Assembly (NCBI RefSeq): GCF_002161445.1
Contig: NZ_NFHT01000002.1
Span: forward strand, 186,001-250,000
Direction of reading: 5' to 3'
Origin: Alistipes sp. An66
Lineage (GTDB): Bacteria > Bacteroidota > Bacteroidia > Bacteroidales > Rikenellaceae
Length of the DNA: 64,000 nt
Position numbers and translations under genes: made by a program. Positions 8,392 to 16,067 of this stretch are shown here, in pieces. The notes under the pieces are model-generated. The model saw only the letters and a program-made list of their open reading frames with translations, searched no databases and had not been told where the DNA came from. The first letter of the stretch is position 1, and each line of letters opens with the position of its first letter.

Positions 8392-9774
8392 TCAATGGCT
8401 GACTTTCCCGAGTGCTTCGGGGTTATGCTTGTAGCGGAAGGCAATGGCGAAGACCACGGCCACCACAAGGGCATATCCGGCGAAGACGAGCCACGTGGCG
8501 GGCCATCCTCCGGCCACACCCTCGCGGGCGACCAGATAGCCGCCCTCCCAGTCGCAGTAATGGGAGACGACCTTGCCGGCGATCCAGGTCCCGACCGAGG
8601 CGCCGATGCCGTTGGTCATCAGCATGAACAGCCCCTGTGCGCTGGCCTGCATGGGTTTCGCGGCCTCCTGCTCGACGAAGAGGGCGCCGGAGACATTGAA
8701 GAAGTCGAACGCCACGCCGTAGACGATGCAGGAGAGGAAGAGCAGGGTTATGCCCATCACGCTCTCCGTCGAACCGACTCCGAAGAATCCGAAACGCAGC
8801 ACCCAGGCGAACATGGCCATCAACATGACGACCTTGATTCCGAACCGTTTGAGGCAGAACGGGATCAGCAGGATGCACAGGGCTTCGGAGACCTGCGAAA
8901 CGGAGACCAGCAGGGTCGGATTCTCGGCGAACCAACTCTTGGACGATGCGGCGAAACTGTTGATATAGGGGGTTGCATATCCGTTCGTGATCTGCAACGA
9001 GACGCCCAGCAGCATGGAGAAGATGAAGAACAGCGCCATCTTCTTCTGCTTGAAGAGCACGAAGGCATCGAGACCGAGACGCTGTGCGAGCGACTTATTC
9101 CCGGCGGCGGCCGACCGATCGATGGGGCAGGCCGGGAGGCTGAACGCATAGAGTCCGAGCATCACGCCGAGGGCGCCGCAGACGATCAGCTGCATGTAGG
9201 TGAACTGCGCGGCCATGGGGACGAGGACAAGCGTCTGGACTCCCTCGCGGAGTTCGGTCTGGACGCCTGCGCCGCCGAATCCGACGAAGTTGACGAACCA
9301 CATGGCGGCGATGAAGCCGACGGTCCCGAAGACGCGGATCGGCGGGAAGTCCTTGACGGTATCGAATCCCCGGTTTTTGAGGATCGAGAAGGCCACGGTG
9401 TTCGAAAGGGCGATCGTCGGCATGTAGAAGGCCACGCTCAAACAGTAGGCCGTGAAGATCGGGACGATGGAGGTCGCCTCTCCGGCGAGGGTCAGCGTCG
9501 TGGCCTGATAGCCGAACCAGGCGGCCACGAGCATGAACGCGGCGGCGGTCAGGTGGGAGATGCCGAGCAGACGCTGCGGCTCGATGAACTTGTCGGCAAT
9601 GGCTCCGATGATCGCAGGCATGAAGATCGACACGACGCCCTGCGCGACATAGAACCAGGAGATGTATTCACCCAGCCCCACGCGGCCCAGGAAGTTGCCG
9701 ATACAGACCAGATAGGATCCCCAAACGGCGAATTGGAGGAAATTCATGACGACGAGTCGGAGTTTGACACCCAT
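8392..9774 (-). CDS. MFS nucleoside permease-like transporter
   Basis: About 460 residues and twelve predicted membrane segments. The N-terminus MGVKLRLVVMNFLQFAVWGSY matches the nucleoside:H+ symporter family (NupG/XapB type), as do the PAIIGAIADKF loop and the DFPPIRVFGTVGFIAAMWFVN segment of the first half. It should import nucleosides by proton symport. An ATG nine codons earlier (9801) is possible, but 9774 gives the family N-terminus. The promoter at 9835-9842 leaves a leader of about 55 bases. The nitroreductase follows directly in the operon; a functional link is not evident. Confidence 0.87.
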   Translation of the reverse strand: MGVKLRLVVMNFLQFAVWGSYLVCIGNFLGRVGLGEYISWFYVAQGVVSIFMPAIIGAIADKFIEPQRLLGISHLTAAAFMLVAAWFGYQATTLTLAGEATSIVPIFTAYCLSVAFYMPTIALSNTVAFSILKNRGFDTVKDFPPIRVFGTVGFIAAMWFVNFVGFGGAGVQTELREGVQTLVLVPMAAQFTYMQLIVCGALGVMLGLYAFSLPACPIDRSAAAGNKSLAQRLGLDAFVLFKQKKMALFFIFSMLLGVSLQITNGYATPYINSFAASSKSWFAENPTLLVSVSQVSEALCILLIPFCLKRFGIKVVMLMAMFAWVLRFGFFGVGSTESVMGITLLFLSCIVYGVAFDFFNVSGALFVEQEAAKPMQASAQGLFMLMTNGIGASVGTWIAGKVVSHYCDWEGGYLVAREGVAGGWPATWLVFAGYALVVAVVFAIAFRYKHNPEALGKVSH

Positions 9775-9834
9775 AATCAACTGATTTAATAGAAGTTTCA
9801 AGTTTCATTCACAATCTCGGCACGGAGATTAAAA

Positions 9835-9842
9835 CAAAAGTA
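9835..9842 (-). promoter_or_regulatory. -7 element for the permease operon
   Basis: The minus strand reads TACTTTTG, a full TAnnTTTG match, about 60 bases ahead of ATG 9774. Confidence 0.5.
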
Positions 9843-9864
9843 CGAATTTTTTTTGGGAAAATTC

Positions 9865-9895
9865 TTTGCAATTGCAAAATAAAGTTCTACTTTTG
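9865..9895 (+). promoter_or_regulatory. Promoter of tRNA-Gln
   Basis: TTTG (9865-9868), 19 bases, TACTTTTG (9888-9895). Both elements and the spacing match the Bacteroidota housekeeping promoter, and the predicted start is about ten bases ahead of the tRNA. Confidence 0.8.
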
Positions 9896-9912
9896 CATCA
9901 CCAAAACGTCAT

Positions 9913-9983
9913 TGAGCTATGGTGTAATGGTAACACAACAGATTCTGGTCCTGTTATTCTTGGTTCGAATCCAGGTAGCTCAA
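9913..9983 (+). tRNA. tRNA-Gln, anticodon CTG
   Basis: Acceptor arms TGAGCTA (9913-9919) and TAGCTCA (9976-9982) pair over 7 bp, with discriminator A. The D-arm is GTGT/ACAC. The anticodon arm is ACAGA-TTCTGGT-CCTGT, giving CTG at positions 34-36; the last stem pair is an A-C mismatch. The T-arm is CTTGG-TTCGAAT-CCAGG. CCA is not encoded. It reads CAG codons. Confidence 0.93.
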
Positions 9984-9988
9984 CACCG

Positions 9989-10019
9989 AAGACCGCTCCG
10001 AAACCCGGGGCGGTCTTTT
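9989..10019 (+). terminator. Terminator of tRNA-Gln
   Basis: AAGACCGC (9989-9996) pairs with GCGGTCTT (10010-10017), followed by TTG. Confidence 0.75.
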
Positions 10020-10107
10020 GTTTGGAGGAGGAAACCGGGCTAAAGGAGGAAATCAAACTGACAGTAGCGCAGCTTTTTGTTGCGCTCCGCCCTGTCCCAA
10101 AAAATCA

Positions 10108-10141
10108 AAAAAGCGATTCCTAATGATTAGGAATCGCTTTA
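10108..10141. terminator. Bidirectional terminator next to the orphan lipoprotein
   Basis: AAGCGATTCCTAA (10111-10123), loop TGA, TTAGGAATCGCTT (10127-10139): a perfect 13-bp stem with A-run before and T-run after. It lies downstream of the minus-strand lipoprotein gene. Confidence 0.8.
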
Positions 10142-10160
10142 ACGTTAAAATTCTTCTATA

Positions 10161-10739
10161 TTAGAAATCAGAAATAGTTTCTTTTGATTTTGCCTCTTTT
10201 TCTGCATTTATTCTTTTGACAATAGGAGCATTTTCATATATCATCAAGCCTGCACTTGTATCAAATTCAACAATCTGATTTTCTTTTATTCTATAAACTT
10301 TCATCGGCAAGTCTTCTGAAAGTTTTAACAATTGCAATCCATAATCATCATGTTTATCACTAAACATCTGTTGAGCCTTAAATATATGTATTGCATCTTC
10401 AAATTTGAAAGAAATTCTATACAGTGAATCGTTGTAGTATTCAGGATAAATATACACTTTACTATCTCCAATAGAAGAGTTGAAAGTATAGTAATAATTA
10501 TCTGACAGATCTATTTTCAGTTTCCCTGCTTTAACTAATTTCCCACAATATGCATATAGTTGCTTGGCAGTCATTCCAAATTCAAAACCCAAAAAGGTAG
10601 CTTTAACCGACTCTTCACTATTTTGGGCTAATTTTATAGCTTCCAAACACTTTGCATTTCTTTCTTCCCTATCTTTTTGTTCAGAATTACATCCTACAAA
10701 AAACAGGGAGACAATAAAGACTAATATTATTTTTTTCAT
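10161..10739 (-). CDS. Hypothetical A+T-rich lipoprotein
   Basis: 192 residues. The signal sequence MKKIILVFIVSLFFVGCNSEQ contains a lipobox (FVGC), so the protein should be lipid-anchored in the envelope. The mature part is acidic and lysine-rich, with FEFGMTAKQLYAYC near residue 55 and a Tyr-rich stretch near 85. I do not recognise the family. The gene is much richer in A and T than its neighbours and uses AAA, TTT and AAT codons freely. It sits beside a tRNA gene, which suggests it arrived by transfer. It has its own terminator and no obvious partner. Confidence 0.75.
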   Translation of the reverse strand: MKKIILVFIVSLFFVGCNSEQKDREERNAKCLEAIKLAQNSEESVKATFLGFEFGMTAKQLYAYCGKLVKAGKLKIDLSDNYYYTFNSSIGDSKVYIYPEYYNDSLYRISFKFEDAIHIFKAQQMFSDKHDDYGLQLLKLSEDLPMKVYRIKENQIVEFDTSAGLMIYENAPIVKRINAEKEAKSKETISDF

Positions 10740-10782
10740 TATTGTCGTTCAATTTGAAAATCTCAATACCCCAAAGCCTGCT

Positions 10783-12900
10783 TTATTTTCCGAGCCCCAT
10801 GCGTTCGATCAACGCCCGGGTTTCGGGCTTGTGGCCGCGGAAACGGACGTAAAGAGTCATCGGATGCTCCGTGCCGCCCTTCGAAAGAACGTTCTCACGG
10901 AACGACGTGGCTACCTCCTGATTGAAGATACCCTTCTCCTTGAAGAGCGAGAAGGCATCGGCATCCAGCACCTCGGCCCACTTGTAGCCGTAATAACCGG
11001 CCGCATAGCCTCCGGAAAAGATGTGCCCGAACGTGGGAGCCACGGCCGTCCCGGGAACAACGGGCAACACCTGCGTGGGCGCCATCGCCTTGACCTCGAA
11101 CGCCTCGACATCCCCCTCGAACGGCTCGGTCAGCGTATGCCAGGCCATGTCGCTGAACCCGAACGAGAGCTGGCGCACGTGGGAATAGGCGGCCAGATAG
11201 TTCTGTGCGGCGATGATGCGGTCGACGATCTCCGCCGGGATCTTCTCCCCGGTCCGGTAATGCACGGCCCACAGGTCAAGGTACTCCTTCTCGGTGGCCC
11301 AGTTCTCCATGAGCTGCGAGGGAAGTTCGACGAAATCGCGGTAGACGTTCGTCCCGGTCAGCGACTCGTACCTGCCTTCGCCCAACATGCCGTGCAGCGA
11401 GTGTCCGAACTCGTGGAGGAAGGTCTCGAACTCACTGAACGTCAACAGCGAAGGGGTCGTAGCGGTGGGTTTCGTGAAGTTCATCACCAGCGATACCAGC
11501 GGACGGGTCTCCACTCCGTCGACGGTCTTCGTGTTGCGGAATTCGGTCATCCACGCACCGGCGGTCTTCGAGGCGCGCGGGAAGAAGTCGAGGTAGAGCA
11601 CCGCCATGAAACGGCCGTCGCGGTCCGTGACGTCGTAGGCCGTGACGTCGGGATGGTAGACGTCGATCTCCCGGTTGGGCGTGAAGTTCAGCCCGTAGAG
11701 CCTGTTGGCCAGCAGGAAGACGCCCTTCTTGACGTTTTCGAGTTCCAGGTAGGGCTTCACCAGCTCGTCGTTCAGCGCATACTTCTCATTTTTGTACTTC
11801 TCGCTGTAATAGGCCCAGTCCCAGGGCATCAGCTCGCCCCGGAATCCGAGCGTGGCGGCATAGTCGCTCACCGTGCGGTAGTCGGCATCGGCCCACGACT
11901 TGGTCGGTTCGAGGAGCTCGTCGAGGAACTGCGTCACGGTTGCCGTGCTGCCGGCCATGCGCTCTTCCAGCACGTAATCGGCATAGCACTTGTAACCCAG
12001 CAGGTTGGCGACTTTGAGCCGCGTATTGACGATCTTGCGGATGATCTCCGTATTGTCGAACTTCCCGCCCAGGCAGCACGAAGTGTTGGCGCGCCAGAGT
12101 TTCTCTTTCAGGGCACGGTTCGTCGAGTAGGTCATGAAGGGAAGGTAGCTCGGGTATTGGAGCGTCACGGTCCACCCCTTCTCTCCGCGGGCAGCAGCCT
12201 CGGCGGCCATTCCCTCCTTGACGAAGCCGGGCAGTTCGGCCACGACCTTCGGGTCGGTGATGTTGAGCGTGAAGGCATTGGTGGCAGCCAGTGAGTTCTG
12301 TCCGAACTGCAAGGTCAGGGCCGAGAGTTCGGTGGTATACTGTCGGTAGAGCTCCTTGTCGGCCGCGGAGAGTGCCGCGCCGTTGCGTGTGAAGCGCTTG
12401 TAGGTCTTTTCGAGGAGCATGCGGTCCTCCTGTCCGAGGCGCCCGGGGTGTTCGTAGACGGCCTTCACGCGCGCGTAGAGCACGGTGTCGAGCGAGATGT
12501 CGTTTTCGAGTTCCGTCAGCTTGGGCTGCACGCGCAGGGCGATCTGCTGCATCTCGTCCGAAGTCTCGGCGCCGAGCATGTTGAAGAAGATCCCCTCGAT
12601 GCGGGCGAGCAGGGCGCCGCTGCGTTCGAGGGCGACGACCGTATTGCCGAAGGTCGGCTTTTTGGGGTTCTCGACGATGGCCTTCACCTCGGCGCGCGAG
12701 CAGGCGATGGCGGCGTCGAAAGCCGGTTCATAGTGTCGGAGTTCGATTTTCGAGAAGGGAGGCGTGGCGTGCGGGGTCTCCCACGCGGCCAGCAGCGGGT
12801 TCGAAAGATCGAGTTCGGGCAGCTGTGCCGTGGGAATCGAGTTGTCGGCACAGCCTGCCGCCATAGCGGAAATGGCCATGATCAGAAATGCTTTTTTCAT
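10783..12900 (-). CDS. M3 family metallopeptidase (Dcp-like), lipoprotein
   Basis: 705 residues, usual length for the dipeptidyl carboxypeptidase/oligopeptidase branch of M3. A lipobox (AMAAGC) follows the signal sequence, so the enzyme is probably membrane-anchored and not cytoplasmic like E. coli Dcp. The zinc site is FLHEFGHSLH near residue 490, with the downstream glutamate supplied by YRDFVELPSQLMENWA. It should trim short peptides in the periplasm. It is the second gene of a pair with a paralogue 46 bases upstream, and the two probably share one transcript. Confidence 0.93.
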   Translation of the reverse strand: MKKAFLIMAISAMAAGCADNSIPTAQLPELDLSNPLLAAWETPHATPPFSKIELRHYEPAFDAAIACSRAEVKAIVENPKKPTFGNTVVALERSGALLARIEGIFFNMLGAETSDEMQQIALRVQPKLTELENDISLDTVLYARVKAVYEHPGRLGQEDRMLLEKTYKRFTRNGAALSAADKELYRQYTTELSALTLQFGQNSLAATNAFTLNITDPKVVAELPGFVKEGMAAEAAARGEKGWTVTLQYPSYLPFMTYSTNRALKEKLWRANTSCCLGGKFDNTEIIRKIVNTRLKVANLLGYKCYADYVLEERMAGSTATVTQFLDELLEPTKSWADADYRTVSDYAATLGFRGELMPWDWAYYSEKYKNEKYALNDELVKPYLELENVKKGVFLLANRLYGLNFTPNREIDVYHPDVTAYDVTDRDGRFMAVLYLDFFPRASKTAGAWMTEFRNTKTVDGVETRPLVSLVMNFTKPTATTPSLLTFSEFETFLHEFGHSLHGMLGEGRYESLTGTNVYRDFVELPSQLMENWATEKEYLDLWAVHYRTGEKIPAEIVDRIIAAQNYLAAYSHVRQLSFGFSDMAWHTLTEPFEGDVEAFEVKAMAPTQVLPVVPGTAVAPTFGHIFSGGYAAGYYGYKWAEVLDADAFSLFKEKGIFNQEVATSFRENVLSKGGTEHPMTLYVRFRGHKPETRALIERMGLGK

Positions 12901-12946
12901 AAACGGGTCTGTGAATTGGTTCGGTTTCTTCTTTCGTCCGGAGGCG

Positions 12947-15130
12947 TCACTTCACCGGGACACTCTCGACGGGAGTCGCTCCGGCGGGTGCAGGCATGAC
13001 AGCCAACGTATCGACGGGATCGGGACCGTTCCAGAGCCCGCGGGCACGGAGCATCGGGCGCTTGTCGGGATCCTTGCCGCGGAAGTCGCGGTAGAGGGTC
13101 ATGCCGTCGGCCGAACCGCCACGGGCCAGCACCTTGCGGCGGAAATCGTCGGCAATGCGCTTGTTGAACAGGTCGCCGCTCTCGCGGAACGCCTCGAAGA
13201 CATCCTTGTCCAGCACCGCGGCCCACGTATAGAAATAGTATCCGGCCGAATAGCCGCCGTCGAAAATGTGCGAGAAATAGGGATAATGATAGCGGGGCTC
13301 GATCTGCGGGATGAGGCCGCGCTTTTCGGTCAGCGCCTCACGCTCGAAGGCCTCGGGATCGAACGGCTCGTATTCGGTCATGGAGTGGATATCCATGTCG
13401 GAGAGCGATGCGGCGATGAGTTCCGTGGTCATGAAGCCCTGATTGAAGAGTTTGCTCTTGCGGAGTTTGTCGACCAGATACTGGGGAATGACCTCGTCCG
13501 AGCGGTAGTTCACGGCGTACTGTTTCAGCATCTCGGGATCGAAGGCCCAGTTCTCCATGAGCTGCGAGGGAAGTTCGACGAAATCCCCTTCGACCTCGGT
13601 CAGACCGCGGTACCGGACGTCGTGGAAGAGGAAGTGCAGGGCGTGTCCGAACTCATGGAAGAGCGTTTCGGCCTCGTCGAGGGTGAGCAGCGCCGGGGCG
13701 TTCGACGTCGGACGGGTGAAGTTGCAGACGACCGAAACCACGGGAGCCACACGCTTTCCGTCCTCATAGGTCTGCTCGACGTAGTTTCCGCACCAGGCGC
13801 CCTGACTCTTCCCGTCGCGGGGGAAATAGTCGAAATAGAGGATGCCGAGGTGCGACTCGTCGGCGTCGAGCACCTCGAAGGCGAGGGCTTCGGGGTGGTA
13901 CAGCGGCACGACGACGGGCCGGAACGTGATGCCGTAGAGGCGGTTGGCCAGGAAGAAGATACCGGTCTGGACGTTTTCCAGCGAGAAATAGGGGCGCAGC
14001 ATCTCCTCGTCGAGGGCGTACTTCTGCTTGCGGAGTTTCTCGGCGTAGTACCACCAGTCCCACGAGGCGAACTCCCCGTCGGGCACATCCTTGCGGAAGA
14101 GCTCCTCCATTTCGGCCAGTTCGCCTTTGGCGCGTTCGAGCGCCGGAGTCCAGACCTCGTCGAGGAGTCCGTAGACGGCCTCGGTCGTGCCGGCCATCTC
14201 GTCATCGACGACATAGGCGGCGTAGGAGGGGTAGCCGAGCAAGTGGGCCTTCTCCGTGCGCAGGCGGATGAAGTCGTTGATGAGCTGTTTGTTGTCGAAC
14301 TCGTCACCGTTGTTGCAGCGGTTGAGATAGGCCTTGTAGATCTCCTCGCGCAGCTCCCGCTTCGAAGAGTAGGTCAGGAAGGGAATCAGGCTCGGCTTGT
14401 GGAGCGTGAAGGCATAACGATCCTTCTTGCCCAGCTGCGCGGCTTTCTCGCGGGCCTGCTCGCGCACGCCGGCCGGGAGTCCGTCCAGCTCCTCGTTGGT
14501 GAGCATCAGCACGTAGTTGTTGGTCTCGGTACGGATGTTGTTGCCGAACTTCACGGCGGCGAGCGACAACTCCTCGTTGATCTCCTTCAACCGGGCCTTC
14601 TGCTCCCCGTCGAGCAGCGCTCCGGCACGCACGAACGCCTTGTAGGTCTTTTCGAGCAACCGCATCTGTTCGGCGTCGAGGTCGAGCGCGGCCCTGCGGT
14701 CGTAGACCTCCTTCACGCGGGCGAAGAGTTTTTCGTTGAGCAGGATACGGTCGGCATGCGCGGCCAGAAGGGGCGCCGCCTGTTCCTGGATTTTTTCCAG
14801 TTCGGGGGTGTTCTCCGCGGCACAGAGCATGCCGAAGATCAGTTCGACCTGCGCGAGCATCTTCCCGGAGTTGTCATAGGCGAGGATGACGTTCTCGAAC
14901 GAGGCCTCGTCGTTGTTCGACGTGATGGCGTCGATCTCGGCGTCGTGGAGCGACATGCCGCGTTCCAGCGCCGGGAGAAAGTGTTCCGGAGCGATCCGGT
15001 CGAAGGGCGGAACGCCGTAGGGGGTATTCCACTCGGAGAAGAAGGGATTTTCCGCGGTGCGTTTTTCGGATTTGCAGCAAACGAGCGTCATGGCCAGAAA
15101 AAGCGTGAATAAACCGACAATACGTTTCAT
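12947..15130 (-). CDS. M3 family metallopeptidase (Dcp-like), lipoprotein, paralogue 2
   Basis: 727 residues. The signal MKRIVGLFTLFLAMTLVCC carries a lipobox-like end. The zinc site is LFHEFGHALHFLF near residue 480, followed by EGDFVELPSQLMENWAF. The frame stays open upstream to 15307, but that extension overlaps the divergent rsmE region and lacks a signal peptide, so ATG 15130 is preferred. It is collinear with the next M3 gene through most of its length, so this is an old tandem duplication. The C-terminal tail ends with a Pro/Ala/Val-rich segment absent from the other copy. Promoter at 15263-15292. Confidence 0.92.
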   Translation of the reverse strand: MKRIVGLFTLFLAMTLVCCKSEKRTAENPFFSEWNTPYGVPPFDRIAPEHFLPALERGMSLHDAEIDAITSNNDEASFENVILAYDNSGKMLAQVELIFGMLCAAENTPELEKIQEQAAPLLAAHADRILLNEKLFARVKEVYDRRAALDLDAEQMRLLEKTYKAFVRAGALLDGEQKARLKEINEELSLAAVKFGNNIRTETNNYVLMLTNEELDGLPAGVREQAREKAAQLGKKDRYAFTLHKPSLIPFLTYSSKRELREEIYKAYLNRCNNGDEFDNKQLINDFIRLRTEKAHLLGYPSYAAYVVDDEMAGTTEAVYGLLDEVWTPALERAKGELAEMEELFRKDVPDGEFASWDWWYYAEKLRKQKYALDEEMLRPYFSLENVQTGIFFLANRLYGITFRPVVVPLYHPEALAFEVLDADESHLGILYFDYFPRDGKSQGAWCGNYVEQTYEDGKRVAPVVSVVCNFTRPTSNAPALLTLDEAETLFHEFGHALHFLFHDVRYRGLTEVEGDFVELPSQLMENWAFDPEMLKQYAVNYRSDEVIPQYLVDKLRKSKLFNQGFMTTELIAASLSDMDIHSMTEYEPFDPEAFEREALTEKRGLIPQIEPRYHYPYFSHIFDGGYSAGYYFYTWAAVLDKDVFEAFRESGDLFNKRIADDFRRKVLARGGSADGMTLYRDFRGKDPDKRPMLRARGLWNGPDPVDTLAVMPAPAGATPVESVPVK

Positions 15131-15148
15131 GAAATGTGTTATTTTGTG

Positions 15149-15156
15149 TAACTTTG
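15149..15156 (+). promoter_or_regulatory. -7 element for the rsmE/Ehr operon
   Basis: TAACTTTG matches TAnnTTTG. A weak TTTC lies 20 bases upstream. The leader to rsmE would be about 140 bases. Confidence 0.45.
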
Positions 15157-15262
15157 CGCGCCGCAATCCGAACGCCGCACGAAAGGGCCCGGAGAGCGTC
15201 CTGACGGAAGAATCCGCCGGCCGCCTCCGCCCCGTCGCAACCGGCGGACGGCTCGGGCAAGA

Positions 15263-15292
15263 CAAAGGTACAATAAAATTCCGTAAATCAAA
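15263..15292 (-). promoter_or_regulatory. Promoter of the M3 peptidase pair
   Basis: On the minus strand TTTG (15292-15289), 18 bases, TACCTTTG (15270-15263). The leader would be about 125 bases and antisense to the rsmE leader. Confidence 0.6.
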
Positions 15293-15305
15293 CAGGGGAC
15301 CCATC

Positions 15306-16037
15306 ATGCAACTCTTCTACGCACCGGACCTCGAACCGCCCTACCATACGCTCGACGAGGAGGAGTCGAAGCACTGCATCCGCGTGCTGCGCCTCGGCGT
15401 CGGGGGGCGGCTACACCTGACGGACGGCCGCGGAAACCTCTACGAAGCCGAGATCACCGATGCCGACCCGCGACGCTGCACGGTGCGGATCGTCGCGACG
15501 CACGCCGAATTCGAGAAGATGCCCTACGCCCTGACGATGGGCGTGGCGCCGACGAAGAACCCCGACCGTTTCGAGTGGTTTCTGGAAAAGGCTACCGAGG
15601 TGGGCGTGACGGAGGTCGTGCCGCTCGAAACGGCCCACAGCGAGCGGCGCACCTTCAAGGCGCAGCGCAGCGAGAAGGTCATCACGGCGGCGATGAAGCA
15701 GTCGTTGAAGGCCTACCGTCCGACACTGCACGAGCTCACGCCGCTGCGGGAGTTCGTCGCACGCCCCTTCGCCGGGCGGAGCTTCATCGCCCACTGCGCC
15801 GCGGCACGCTCGCAGGGCGGCAAGGCCTTTCTGGCCTCCGCGCTCCGCCCCGGAGAGCCGGTGCGGATCCTCATCGGCCCCGAAGGGGACTTCTCGGCCG
15901 AAGAGATCGACTTCGCGCTGGCACACGGCTTCGGGGAGATCACGCTCGGCCCCCAGCGTCTGCGCACCGAAACGGCGGCCCTCACGGCCGTCATCATGGC
16001 CGCAACGGTCAACGGGCCGCTGCTGTGCGGCGAATAG
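15306..16037 (+). CDS. rsmE: 16S rRNA (uracil-1498-N3)-methyltransferase RsmE
   Basis: 243 residues, the usual RsmE size. It methylates U1498 of 16S rRNA with S-adenosylmethionine. Family motifs are visible: HCIRVLRL near residue 25 in the PUA-like domain, then KATEVGVTEVVPL, AMKQSLKAYRP, ILIGPEGDFSAEEIDFA and LGPQRLRTETAALTA of the knotted SPOUT domain. The long upstream extension of the frame overlaps the opposite peptidase gene and is not family-like, so ATG 15306 is chosen. The first Ehr gene starts 30 bases after its stop without a terminator, so rsmE is probably the first gene of that operon. Confidence 0.95.
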   Translation: MQLFYAPDLEPPYHTLDEEESKHCIRVLRLGVGGRLHLTDGRGNLYEAEITDADPRRCTVRIVATHAEFEKMPYALTMGVAPTKNPDRFEWFLEKATEVGVTEVVPLETAHSERRTFKAQRSEKVITAAMKQSLKAYRPTLHELTPLREFVARPFAGRSFIAHCAAARSQGGKAFLASALRPGEPVRILIGPEGDFSAEEIDFALAHGFGEITLGPQRLRTETAALTAVIMAATVNGPLLCGE

Positions 16038-16067
16038 ACCCATTCCCGGAAAATCAAAAAACGCGAT

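Noticed and set aside
10564-12294. 576-codon plus-strand frame over the M3 peptidase gene
   Set aside because: Antisense shadow; the peptidase frame carries the zinc site and signal peptide.
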